From the NCBI GenBank assembly GCA_002682825.1, contig NOKP01000007.1:186001-250000 (forward strand): a stretch of 64,000 bases of DNA, written 5' to 3'. The notes beneath the pieces are model-generated. The model had not been told where the DNA came from. It saw nothing but the letters and a program-made list of their open reading frames with translations, and did no database searches. This DNA is from Neonectria sp. B-13. Its lineage: Eukaryota > Ascomycota > Sordariomycetes > Hypocreales > Nectriaceae. This document shows positions 11,244-20,743 of this stretch, piece by piece; within the stretch, counting starts at the first letter, position 1; the number at the start of each line of letters is the position of its first letter. The position numbers and the translations under genes are program-made.

Positions 11244-14200
11244 TCAAATACCAAAATGAACATAGGGAAGCCAATGCATAGGAGCCAGATCACCACCCCC
11301 ACTAATGAGCGTAGCCTCTCTTTCATCCTCCCGTGGTTCTTCATCTTCCAAAGATGGGGGATGTTGTTCAACTACAGCATCTTTGTCGTATTTCTCCTCT
11401 CGAGGTCTTTTTTTGGCAGTCTTCTCCTTCTTCTTCTTTTCCTCCTTCCTCTCTTCGATCCATTGGTCACGAAGTAGCCGACTCGCATAATTAAGCCCTT
11501 CACTAACAGACTCATGGCTCATGCCTCGATTCTGAATCCACTCGTATGTCTTAATAGCCATGTCAACGCACCGCTTGTCATCCACTGACCACAGCGTCCC
11601 GATGACATGCTGGAAGCCCGCAAGTTGACAGGCACTAATCAAGTGAAGTCCCTCATCTGCCAGGGCGTCCTCTTTGACTCGGCCCGTGCCACAAGCTGAG
11701 AGATAAGCCAGGAACGGTTGGTTTCGGTTGTGAAGATTGGTCACAAACAGATTCGACACTGTCAACGGCGTCTGTTCCCAGTCGCGCAGGAGCAGGCAGC
11801 TCTGCGATGCATCCTGAGCATCTGCTCGCGCGTGGCCGGCGAAGTGGAATATCCTGCAGTCTTCTAGAGCAGATATGACGTCTTGGCGGACAGGGAGAGG
11901 CTTGACTCGCTTCAGTTGCAGGTTACCGCAGAAGCTCTCTACCCTGCCAACCTCCTCAGACGTGTAGGGCAGATGGCGGTGGCCTGCCGTCTCTGGCATC
12001 GCCACCAAGACAATCTTGCCGGCGGAATGAGGAACAGACAAGTCCGTTGCTGGTTGAGAAGCGCGATTTTGCCGACTGTAGATGAGCGATTTGACCGAAG
12101 TGGTGTAGGAGGAAATCACGCAGTCGAGCATAGTTGGAGTAGCAGAGTTATCGTCATAGTTGCCCGCAGCATGGATAGGCAGCTTTGAGAAGACACCCGT
12201 AGGAATCCACCACACATGAGGGCCAGAATAGTCACCATAGGAAGAAGGCACCGCGTCGGGTATCGAAACCCCCAGCGCTCCCAGTATTGGCAAGGCCATA
12301 GTCCTCCAGAGCCACGACAGCGTCTCTCGCTTCACCACTCTTCCTGCACGAGAGACGGCATTGGAGTACTGAAGATTCGGCAGATGAACTGAGCGAATCT
12401 GGGCCATGTCGATAACCAGCGCATCGCATCCATATTTACTGGCGTTGACAATGACGATTGGGCCTGGTCTTGTTGCCGCCTTCAACTCGTCCTCGGTAGG
12501 ACCTTGAAGGAACCCGTCGAATCCTTCCAAGCCGCGTATCTCTTGAATGAGCAGCTCTAATTCCCTCCCAGCTGGGTACCGACTATCCATTTTATTCGGC
12601 TGCGATGATGTGTTCGAGTCAAGTTGTTTCCGGAGTTGTATGAACTTCTCTGCATGTCCTGGGTGCCGGTTTCGCAGGTTCGTCACGTCTCCTCGCATCT
12701 CTTGTAGTGAGCCAGAAATAATTCCACGCCCCTGCTCCACAACACGGACTGCTTCATATGGGCTTTTCCCAACTTTGAGAGCGAGTGCTGCGGCATCGGA
12801 TGCCAGATTAAAAATCTTGAGGATCAGAAACTGCTTGTCTGTGTTTTCCAGAGAGCGAGGCACGAGCAGCGAAACCAGGCTCAATGCCTTGGTGGCGGCT
12901 TGGTAGGCTTGTACCCAGTCTTTAACCCTTGCATAATATCTCATCAAATTCATGCCGCTCATCAGGCGAAGCTCGACGGGATATGAAACTTGGTCGAGGG
13001 TTTGACGAAAGAGCCTGATCCCTAATTCCATGTCGTGCTCAGTGCCTCTTATCCAGTGGACACCTCCAAGATGAATATGGCAGAGACCCTGCACATGGTC
13101 TTCTGGTGGTCGAAAGGTGACAGCCTCGTTGCAGATCTCGATGGATTTATTAATATCTTCCACAGACTTCGTTAGTTCGTATCTCTCGCGGTACCCCACA
13201 CCAAGATTTAGAACGGCCTCGAGCTTAATCGGATGGTTGTGGGGTGATGTACGGAGGACCTGTTCTATTGTGTCAATGAACTTGGTAACATCCGACAAGT
13301 CCTTTGTGGATTGACATAGTTCGCCGTATGATGCGCCTAGGTTGTTAAGTCGGTGGAAGTAAGCAACGTCACCCTCATGCGACTTATCAACGGCCTCTTC
13401 AAGGAGTTGAATACCCTTGTCGAGATCTGATCGCCTGTTACTTCTCCGATATCGCTCCATCAACATAAGTCCAAGGCCTTCCAAAGCATGTGCCCGTCTT
13501 GGATTATTCGCCGCTGCATCATCAACAGCTTTCTGCATGAGTTCAACACCTTGATCCAGATCCCCCATGCCACGCAGCTTTTTATATCTCTCCCAATACG
13601 AGGCGGCGAGACTAGTCACTGCATCTATTTGTAACGGATCGTTTGGAGAAATTGTTCTCATTGCCTCCTGGCAAAGTTGAAACATTTCTTCTAGATCCGA
13701 GTGTTTGCCTGATACAAAGTAACGATCCCGGACGAATGTGGAGTAATTCAGGAGTATCCTTCCGCGGTCAGCATGCTCTGGCGGTGTAGTTTCCAGGGCT
13801 GCTTGAACAAGGCGAATGCCCTGGTTCAAGTCCGTCTTTTCCAATGATGTCCAGTATTTCTCTCTGTAAACACTGGCGAGGAAATCCAATCGGTTTCTCC
13901 TCAACGGATGATTGCTTGGTGTTATGTCGAGGCATTCTTGGGCATATTGAAGAAGCTGAGTGAGGTTTTTTGTGTCTCTCGTCGTGTGATACCTTTCCAT
14001 ATAGTAAGTACCAAGGCCATGCATTAGGTTCGGCCGCCGTGGATGAGCCTCTGGGATGAGCCTCAGAGCCTGCTCACGATACTTAATCAGCGCATCTAGG
14101 GTTTCTGGAGTTCTCTCCCGATCAGGTCGATCGATATGCACCTGACACGTGAATTGTAATAGCTCTAAGTATTCTGGATCCTCGGGCGTCATCAGATTGG

Positions 14201-15593
14201 CCGCTTGATAAAGGAACTCCATGGCGGTTTCCAGATCCTTTACAGCCTTGGTATCAGGATATACGAGCAGATGGTACCACATCCCAATGTAGTAAAGTTT
14301 GACGGCACGGTGAGGATGGTCTGGGCATTTATCCAGGGATGCCTGAACAAATTCAGTTTCCTTGTCTCGATCCCGGAGAGTGCTTATGCTGTTGTAATAG
14401 GAGAATAAGACCGAATTGAGCTCTTTGCGCAGAGCTGCTTGGCATGGGTGGGAAAGTGACGTTGTGTCAAATGCTTCTTGTATCAAGTGGCTCGCATCCA
14501 GGAGATCTTCTTTGACTGCTGTTACTAGATAGCACTTAAGATAACTCCTGGAAAGGCTTTGCAGATGAAGTGCACGACTCGGATCATCCAGCCGCCCCTG
14601 GCTCAGGGCCACTCGTTGTTGCTCAAGGCTCGTGTCTTTGCCGTGACGAAATGTAGCTAAAAGTCTGTACCAATAAACAACCAAGAGAAGGAATAAAATC
14701 AGAGCCCAGTTCATCTGGTAAAATGGCACTTTGCCTATAATACTTCGAAACAGATGCAGGCCTCGATCTCGGTCTATTGGGGGACCTAGTTCCTGGAAGC
14801 TGTGAAAATAACAAACTCCAAGACAGCGGCGGGATTCGAGTTGTTGAAGGTTGTCAGAAGTTCCGCTCCTTTCAGCATCCTCAAAGTATTCGATGCTTTG
14901 TGCAAGATCTCTTCTTTGCATCCACATGCAGTACCTCTTCATACACTGATGGCCAAGCTCTCGAAGTAGGGATGTCCGACGGGGATCGTCAGGTGGTGAT
15001 GATTTCAAGCAGTCTTCAAGATAATAAAAAGACTGTTCTCCATCATTGACATCTTGCAGCTTTTGATGCTTGCTCGCGTACGTAACTCCAAGTTCAAAAA
15101 GTCGACTTGGCCGTTCCGGATGGCCTCTGGGTGTTAAACTCAGGGATTCTTCCAAAAGTAGAATGGACCGTTGGAGATCTTCCACACCTCCCACTGTTTC
15201 GACCTTGAATCTAATTATAACCCCCAGCCGAAAAAGACGAACGGCTCGATCCGGATGATCCAGTGATGTCTTCTCAAGAGCTGCTACTTGGAACTGAAGG
15301 CTGCGTCTGAGGTCGTCGACATCGGCGCTCACAAGAAATCTTTGACCGTATGCGAATCCGGTGACTGAGAGGAGTTCTGGATGAAGGGCGTCATTACAAG
15401 ATGTGTGATCCAGAGCTTCTTGGTAGAGTTGAATGCTCCGCTTGATGTCGTCTACTTTCCGTTCCCTCAAATATCGATCCAAATGCAACTTTCCCAGATT
15501 CTTCAGTAGGCCAAGCCGTAGAGGGTAATCGACTGAAGTCTGATCGATGATTATATGCGCCTGTTCGATGACGAATTCCGGATCTGCTGACAT
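11244..15593 (-). CDS. TPR-CHAT protein (caspase-HetF-like protease with TPR array)
   Basis: Intronless, 1,449 residues. Residues 1 to about 880 are a long TPR-like solenoid of 45-55-residue units with the recurring pattern DL..GI.L.Q.AL..TP..HP.R. The C-terminal 440 residues form a CHAT domain, a clan-CD cysteine-protease fold: the His motif FHFAGHA places catalytic His at about 1254 and YLSACGTG places Cys at about 1301, followed by DEGLHLISACQLAGFQHVIGTLWSVDD. The end HWLPYVHFGI is the usual last CHAT strand. A Lys/Glu/Arg-rich insertion (about residues 1380-1430) splits the final helix from that strand. Both catalytic residues are present, so activity is plausible. In bacteria TPR-CHAT proteases act in defence (Craspase); fungal paralogues are largely uncharacterised. 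It is divergent from the small gene at 16087 and sits near a C14 caspase-fold gene on the same strand. Confidence 0.9.
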   Translation of the reverse strand: MSADPEFVIEQAHIIIDQTSVDYPLRLGLLKNLGKLHLDRYLRERKVDDIKRSIQLYQEALDHTSCNDALHPELLSVTGFAYGQRFLVSADVDDLRRSLQFQVAALEKTSLDHPDRAVRLFRLGVIIRFKVETVGGVEDLQRSILLLEESLSLTPRGHPERPSRLFELGVTYASKHQKLQDVNDGEQSFYYLEDCLKSSPPDDPRRTSLLRELGHQCMKRYCMWMQRRDLAQSIEYFEDAERSGTSDNLQQLESRRCLGVCYFHSFQELGPPIDRDRGLHLFRSIIGKVPFYQMNWALILFLLLVVYWYRLLATFRHGKDTSLEQQRVALSQGRLDDPSRALHLQSLSRSYLKCYLVTAVKEDLLDASHLIQEAFDTTSLSHPCQAALRKELNSVLFSYYNSISTLRDRDKETEFVQASLDKCPDHPHRAVKLYYIGMWYHLLVYPDTKAVKDLETAMEFLYQAANLMTPEDPEYLELLQFTCQVHIDRPDRERTPETLDALIKYREQALRLIPEAHPRRPNLMHGLGTYYMERYHTTRDTKNLTQLLQYAQECLDITPSNHPLRRNRLDFLASVYREKYWTSLEKTDLNQGIRLVQAALETTPPEHADRGRILLNYSTFVRDRYFVSGKHSDLEEMFQLCQEAMRTISPNDPLQIDAVTSLAASYWERYKKLRGMGDLDQGVELMQKAVDDAAANNPRRAHALEGLGLMLMERYRRSNRRSDLDKGIQLLEEAVDKSHEGDVAYFHRLNNLGASYGELCQSTKDLSDVTKFIDTIEQVLRTSPHNHPIKLEAVLNLGVGYRERYELTKSVEDINKSIEICNEAVTFRPPEDHVQGLCHIHLGGVHWIRGTEHDMELGIRLFRQTLDQVSYPVELRLMSGMNLMRYYARVKDWVQAYQAATKALSLVSLLVPRSLENTDKQFLILKIFNLASDAAALALKVGKSPYEAVRVVEQGRGIISGSLQEMRGDVTNLRNRHPGHAEKFIQLRKQLDSNTSSQPNKMDSRYPAGRELELLIQEIRGLEGFDGFLQGPTEDELKAATRPGPIVIVNASKYGCDALVIDMAQIRSVHLPNLQYSNAVSRAGRVVKRETLSWLWRTMALPILGALGVSIPDAVPSSYGDYSGPHVWWIPTGVFSKLPIHAAGNYDDNSATPTMLDCVISSYTTSVKSLIYSRQNRASQPATDLSVPHSAGKIVLVAMPETAGHRHLPYTSEEVGRVESFCGNLQLKRVKPLPVRQDVISALEDCRIFHFAGHARADAQDASQSCLLLRDWEQTPLTVSNLFVTNLHNRNQPFLAYLSACGTGRVKEDALADEGLHLISACQLAGFQHVIGTLWSVDDKRCVDMAIKTYEWIQNRGMSHESVSEGLNYASRLLRDQWIEERKEEKKKKEKTAKKRPREEKYDKDAVVEQHPPSLEDEEPREDEREATLISGGGDLAPMHWLPYVHFGI

Positions 15594-16086
15594 GGCTGCT
15601 GATCTAGTGTGGGTGAGTTCTACTCGGTATCTGTGCCGGGCTTTGTCATGGCATAAGATCGGAGCATCGCAAGGTCATTCAAATGGAGGCGATGAAAATG
15701 AGGCGGACGGATGGCTACAACAGGCAGCTATTGGACGCCTGAGTTAGGCAGAAGTTTCGCCTACAGGGAAATCATTGCTATTGTAGCACGTTAGAATCAC
15801 AACGAGAACCAATCAAGAGGTTTGGTTTTCTTTTTTGCAACATTGTCCTGCAGCTAGTAGTCAATTTGAGTAACTCTAGCCGAAGTGGCAGAACACCATT
15901 GGGTCGCTTAGCCAAGGCAGCCAGACACGTACTGCGTGTGTGCCCAAGGCTGCGAAGCCATAGCACGTAGAATAACGAAAAGCCCACTGAACAAACCATC
16001 GAGGTCCGCTCCAGAAAGATCTTCTCTGTCTCTTCCTTAAACCGCGGCTACTCTAAGCAACTCTCGTTTACACAAAGAGGCACAAC
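15594..16086. promoter_or_regulatory. divergent promoter between TPR-CHAT and the small 93-aa gene
   Basis: 493 bp separating the two start codons, which point away from each other. No other open frame of substance is seen. A shared bidirectional promoter is inferred from geometry only; I see no decisive motif. Confidence 0.45.
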
Positions 16087-16417
16087 ATGACTGAAAAAGA
16101 CAACATGTAAGGCCCTGCAGTCTGAATTTCTCTCCCCATTTGCTCATATATGCAGTGATGACGTCGAGGAGGACTTTACCTTTCCGGAAGATGGGCGCAG
16201 ACCAACCTGTGACCACCCTAAGGATGCGCAGTATAAATACATGCCGCTCGACAAGGTGTTTATTCGTCCTTTGGGTCAGCAAACTTCAGAAGGTCCGTAT
16301 TTAGTTGAAAGGACAGAGGATGGAAAGTACACGCTTTGTGACGAGGCTGGCAGGACGGTCAAGAATGGGAAACTTTATGAAGAGAGCGAGCTGGTTTTGT
16401 ATAGTCATTTCGGATAG
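16087..16417 (+). CDS. small conserved-looking protein, function unknown (93 aa)
   Basis: Two-exon gene. Exon 1 (16087-16106) encodes MTEKDN plus two bases. A 49-nt intron (16107-16155, GTAAGG...ATGCAG) follows, then exon 2 (16156-16417) continues as ...DDVEEDFTFPEDGRRPTCDH and ends YSHFG-stop. The protein has an acidic N-terminus, a CDHPKDAQYKYMPLD segment and a strand-rich core (VFIRPLG, GPYLVE, GKYTLCDEAGRTV, YEESELVLY) that looks like a small beta-barrel; I do not recognise a named family. There is no signal peptide or TM segment. It lies between the TPR-CHAT gene (divergent) and the caspase-fold gene (convergent, 98 bp between stops), both minus strand. A partner, substrate or regulator of one of these proteases is a guess from context. 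Alternatively it is an independent small housekeeping protein. Confidence 0.7.
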
Positions 16418-16515
16418 CGTTGGTTACTTCTCCGTGATTCGTAGGAAATAGTTAGCAGAGGTGCGTAAAGAGTAAATGTCGTGTCTCGTACAACGAACCG
16501 TCGAATTCATTTAAG

Positions 16516-18552
16516 TCATGACAAACGTGTTCTCACTAGGTAGCTTGTAGCAGCCCATTCACCCCTTGATCCATCATCTGCCCTGAAAATACCGCCCTTG
16601 GAATCGCTGAAGAACCTGGAAAGCTGATCGAGACTGTTACGCATGCTGCTCGCACCAAGCTTGGGGAGCACCGTCGATGGAAAGGATGTTGCCCGGCTGG
16701 TGATGAAGATTTTGATGATGTCTTCAGACGAGTTCACTCCAGCTTCTTGAAGGTATTCTGGAACGTCCATGTTCATCCGTAGATTGTACTCAGACTTCGG
16801 ATCTATCTCCAAGAAGTCTCCTTCGTAAGCCTCGCTCACAATGTTGCATACTTCCCACGACGGTCGGAGGTTGAAGATTGTAATGTATAGTGCAGTTTCG
16901 CCCAAGTTGTTGATAAGCAGCCCCCACTCACTATCATGCTCAATCTCATACCAGCCGTCCGGACCAATGTTACTCTCCGGGACCAGCGAGAAAGAGGCCT
17001 CAAATCCCGAATCTGGGCGTTGGTTTTCGACCTGTTCAAAAAACTTGAAAGTTGCCAAATGACGCAGGATTTGGGATAGTGACGCTACAGACTTTTCATC
17101 GTCTTGTGGTAGACTCGGTAAAGGGGTGATCTTGGAGGAAGCGCCGTCCTGCACCTCAAACATGCCTTCGTCATTGACGCAAACATTAAATATGCAGGAC
17201 TCGGGTCTGTGGTCGCTTGTGGATACGTTCGTGAAGGGGTGGGACTGTAACTCTTGTTGCAACAGCTGCTGATCCGAATCTGACAGAGAAGCCAGAAGAT
17301 GAACCCGAGTTTTGAGCGGAGAAAGTGTAGCGAGTGGCTTGGCTTTCCAAGTTGGTATTTTCAACACTCTAGCCTCATCGGAGGGGTTCATACACACTAC
17401 ATCAGATACCAGACTATTGGCTGCCTGAACTCTCATGATAACAGGCTTTTGGCTTGTCGATAGCCTTTCGGTTTCCGATGTGTAGAACGGATACGCCTCG
17501 TACTCATCTCCCTGGTGCACGCCATGGGCTTCACCGGCACTGAGCACCAGGTGGCTGTCTTTCTTGCTGCGGGTGACCGAGATGAGTGGTTCACTAAGAC
17601 CTGTCATCAAGCCTTGGAAGAAACATATATCCGTCTTGTTTCCGTAGTGCATTGGAGTCTGTTGTGGGTAGTTGGCATGAAACCTGGCTTGTAGATGGCG
17701 AAAGAGGGTTTGGTGCGTGACTTGAGTGCCAGCCATCCTCAGTAGTCTCAAAGAGTGATCCAGAAAGTAGCTTAATGCTCCTCTTCTTCCTTTGTTGGAG
17801 GGGAATTCTATCTCCGAGGCTGTCTGATTGGGGCTGCAGGCTGCGATGACTGTGTATCCTTTGGGGTCCAGGAGTCGATCGACGTTGAACCTCGAGTCAC
17901 GCATGTTATCTGGAGATTCCTCTCGAGGAAACGGACTCTCTGCATGGGATTCCATGTCAATCTCCGGATCGTACTCGATGAATCGCGCCTCTCCAGCAGG
18001 GTATTCTTCGTCTGTGCGTTTGACGCTCCCCGAAAAGCAGCAGTCGAGGACGAGTGTTACACTTATCCTTTGTTTCACCATCAAGTCCAACGCTTGAGCC
18101 AGCTCATTGGTGTGGAGATATCTTGTACCCTGAGCGCCTGGATGGTATAGCGCCAATGCGAGAGGTCCATTGCCAGAAGCACGAGTCCCATGTCCCGAAA
18201 AATGGATGTAAACGTGCTTAGTCGTCCCCCTCTTGCCCTCATCAATGGCTTGCTGTAGTGCAAGATGCACGTTCTCGAGAGTTGGCAAATTCCCTGCTGA
18301 TTCAGTTGGAATAACAGAGCCCTCTGTCTCTGCTCCTGCCGGCTTTGTGGCTGTGAGTTTTGTGATTTTTATGTGTGGTTCAAGCTTGAGATAGTCCTCC
18401 ACAGCGTTGACGTCAGCAACGGCTCCCTTGAGCGAGCGATCTCGTGCACGATTTTTTTCACCATCAGAGGCCGGAGTTCTGTTGATATTTACACCAACTC
18501 CGATGAGGATAGCATGATGGGTGCATGTTAGCTGCTGTTTAGGTGGATCCAT
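16516..18552 (-). CDS. caspase-fold (peptidase C14 / metacaspase-like) protein
   Basis: Intronless, 678 residues. The N-terminal p20-like domain opens with HAILIGVGVN (13-22) and LKGAVADVNAVEDYL (41-55), followed by the catalytic His motif YIHFSGHG (His121) and catalytic Cys motif LVLDCCFSG (DxCxSG, Cys172), then VIAACSPNQTASE. Both dyad residues are intact, so it should be a cysteine peptidase of clan CD; metacaspases cleave after Arg/Lys, but this divergent type is untested. It lacks the Pro/Gln-rich prodomain of yeast Mca1. The C-terminal 300 residues contain a beta-rich segment (WGLLINNLGETALYITIFNLRPSWEV) and the ending EWAATSYLVRTRLS that I associate with other fungal caspase-domain proteins. 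It is on the same strand as TPR-CHAT and convergent with the small gene between them. Confidence 0.88.
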   Translation of the reverse strand: MDPPKQQLTCTHHAILIGVGVNINRTPASDGEKNRARDRSLKGAVADVNAVEDYLKLEPHIKITKLTATKPAGAETEGSVIPTESAGNLPTLENVHLALQQAIDEGKRGTTKHVYIHFSGHGTRASGNGPLALALYHPGAQGTRYLHTNELAQALDLMVKQRISVTLVLDCCFSGSVKRTDEEYPAGEARFIEYDPEIDMESHAESPFPREESPDNMRDSRFNVDRLLDPKGYTVIAACSPNQTASEIEFPSNKGRRGALSYFLDHSLRLLRMAGTQVTHQTLFRHLQARFHANYPQQTPMHYGNKTDICFFQGLMTGLSEPLISVTRSKKDSHLVLSAGEAHGVHQGDEYEAYPFYTSETERLSTSQKPVIMRVQAANSLVSDVVCMNPSDEARVLKIPTWKAKPLATLSPLKTRVHLLASLSDSDQQLLQQELQSHPFTNVSTSDHRPESCIFNVCVNDEGMFEVQDGASSKITPLPSLPQDDEKSVASLSQILRHLATFKFFEQVENQRPDSGFEASFSLVPESNIGPDGWYEIEHDSEWGLLINNLGETALYITIFNLRPSWEVCNIVSEAYEGDFLEIDPKSEYNLRMNMDVPEYLQEAGVNSSEDIIKIFITSRATSFPSTVLPKLGASSMRNSLDQLSRFFSDSKGGIFRADDGSRGEWAATSYLVRTRLS

Positions 18553-18826
18553 GGCTGCCGACTGTCAGCCGGTGATGATTTCAACGAGAATTCACCCATT
18601 CCTCCCTACCCCTCATTCTATGAGATATCTTGACTAAAATCACGTGCAATAAGCCTGAAACTTTGTCCACTAATAGACGACATACCCCGCACTATTTCTC
18701 CCGGAAGTTGAAGCAGATGTAGATAGATAGACTGAAGTCAAAATAGAGTAGCAGAATCAATGTTTTTATAAGCAATTCTAATATATACACCCGCTATGAA
18801 TAGTCGAATTGGCCTGCACATCACAG

Positions 18827-20743
18827 TTATATGACAGCAAAAATGCCTGACATGACACCAATCACCAAGAAAATAACATTCAGACTGCCAGCCCGTCTTG
18901 CGTTGTTTTCATCGTCATCTTCTTCTGTGGTAGTGCCATCGGCATTGCTCCCGTTTCCATCAACTCCTTTTCCGTTCCTGACATTGTCCCGGCTCTCGTT
19001 GAAGCAGGGCGACCAGGTATCCCACGCGTTGAGGAACAGTTCCAAACCCTGTTCGAGCGGCGTGGTCTTTTCGATACTACCTCTCCGGAACGGCGGCGTC
19101 GACAAATCCTCGGCGTGCACGGCGCCAGCGTACACGATTCCGAATACATCCGTTCCGTTGGGGAGCTGGTTGCAGGCAGGGACATTCTGCGTCAGGGTTC
19201 GATTGGGTGCGCCTGACGCTGATTCTTGGCTGGACACTGAAAAGGATCGCCAGGGATCGAACTCGCCGTTGGTGAACATAACGTTGCTAGCTTTCATGTC
19301 CCATCCGCCGAGTTCCAGTAAATAGCTGTTGTTGAGTCGCGAGGGGAAGCTGGAATCCCTGAAGCTCGGGAAGGTTCCGTCCTCAACCAGAATGTCCCGG
19401 AAGGCGGACACGTTGTAGTACTTGCTAATCACTTGCGTTGGATTGGTTGCATTTGAGCCTTGGTAGTATCCCATTTCGTTCAGCGTCTGCCAGGACCAGC
19501 TCAGGCCATCGACAGCCTCGGTGAATGATCCGCCGCCTGGTGGCAGCGATGCAGCCATTTCATAAAAGGCCGCCTTGCCGTTGACGATACCGAAGAGCAT
19601 TGCCGCAAACGCGAGGGCGCCACCATCATCTCCATTAGACATGGCAATTCCATTCTTCGACGGCTTAGCATCTCCAGGGTTGTCGAAAAGCGCCGAGAGT
19701 TGGTATTCAAGACTCTCGGCCTCGGATGAATCGGTGATGAAGGCGTCCGCATCGAAACGCTCCATCCAATCGCAGAAGAGTTGAGCAGTGTAGATGGGAC
19801 CAAAGCTTTGATAATAACTCCCAAATGCAAGAGCATATGTCAGGTTTGCGCCAACATCAAAAGGTGTGGATAAATAGGCCTCGTCCAACGTGTCATAGCT
19901 CGAATAATCGTCGGTGGCAAGATAGGTACCTGCGTAGACGCTTCGAACTGCACTGTCGGAGCCAGAGGTCAGAGTGTCGTCAACATATTTGATAGCAGCT
20001 TTGATATCGTTGGTGCAGTTCCGAGGTAGTGCGCGCACGATTGGGTTATAGTAGATAGATCCATCGGCCTGAGTCTCCAGCGGCGCGCTGGAGGACCAAG
20101 AAGCATAAAAGACTTCTGGGTGCATCAATCGAGCCCAGGCTGCGCGCATACCAGGATAGGATCCACCAATGAATATCCAAGGGGTATGGTACGGGTCCAG
20201 CCTCTCTGTATTCTGAACGACGTCGTTGAGAGAAAGCTTGGTCTTGTTGAAGTTATTTGCAAAATAAACCACATCCTCGATTGCTTGATCGGCGGTCAAA
20301 TACTCGTAGCCAGAAGCACCGGCGACCGGAAGGCCAGTCTCGTCGTCCAAGGGGACGGGCCGACTGTAGCCGTAGTAACGATGTTCCCAACCAATGACCA
20401 AACCGTTGAGCTTCTCGGCGAGCCGCAAAGGAGCGCTCGTGTAGTTGAACTCTGCGAGGAAGTCAGCGGCAGAGTCGGGCGAAACGCCACCCTCGCCGAA
20501 GTCGAAGAGAATGACTGGTCCGCCCGTTTCGTAGTAGGTATCATTGACGAAAAATCGGTTGGAAAAGGTCTTGTTGTTGGATGAGTCGAAGTGATCGACC
20601 GGTATGGTGAAGTTGTAAGTGGGCACATCTGGGGGACTTTCAAAAGAGTCGCTTTGTCGTTTTGTCAGCCCCCGCCAGTTGACGTTGACTCCCAGCACCG
20701 TCTGGGCCAGGAGCAGCGTAGATGCCCACACCGGCAGCTTCAT
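18827..20743 (-). CDS. secreted, GPI-anchored serine peptidase S28 (prolyl carboxypeptidase-like)
   Basis: Intronless, 638 residues. Residues 1-18 are a signal peptide (MKLPVWASTLLLAQTVLG), followed by a KR site at 28-29. Family S28 marks are clear: EHRYYGYSRP (120-129), YLTADQAIEDV, and the nucleophile motif GGSYPGMRAAW with Ser195. The acid is probably in the segment NGEFDPWRSFS and the histidine in GAVHAEDLS. About ten NxS/T sequons are present. The C-terminus has an acidic, Asn-rich linker and a terminal hydrophobic stretch (SLNVIFLVIGVMSGIFAVI), which suggests a GPI anchor. S28 enzymes cleave Pro-Xaa bonds near termini. Likely a wall-bound or extracellular nutrient or pathogenicity peptidase. 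Confidence 0.92.
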   Translation of the reverse strand: MKLPVWASTLLLAQTVLGVNVNWRGLTKRQSDSFESPPDVPTYNFTIPVDHFDSSNNKTFSNRFFVNDTYYETGGPVILFDFGEGGVSPDSAADFLAEFNYTSAPLRLAEKLNGLVIGWEHRYYGYSRPVPLDDETGLPVAGASGYEYLTADQAIEDVVYFANNFNKTKLSLNDVVQNTERLDPYHTPWIFIGGSYPGMRAAWARLMHPEVFYASWSSSAPLETQADGSIYYNPIVRALPRNCTNDIKAAIKYVDDTLTSGSDSAVRSVYAGTYLATDDYSSYDTLDEAYLSTPFDVGANLTYALAFGSYYQSFGPIYTAQLFCDWMERFDADAFITDSSEAESLEYQLSALFDNPGDAKPSKNGIAMSNGDDGGALAFAAMLFGIVNGKAAFYEMAASLPPGGGSFTEAVDGLSWSWQTLNEMGYYQGSNATNPTQVISKYYNVSAFRDILVEDGTFPSFRDSSFPSRLNNSYLLELGGWDMKASNVMFTNGEFDPWRSFSVSSQESASGAPNRTLTQNVPACNQLPNGTDVFGIVYAGAVHAEDLSTPPFRRGSIEKTTPLEQGLELFLNAWDTWSPCFNESRDNVRNGKGVDGNGSNADGTTTEEDDDENNARRAGSLNVIFLVIGVMSGIFAVI

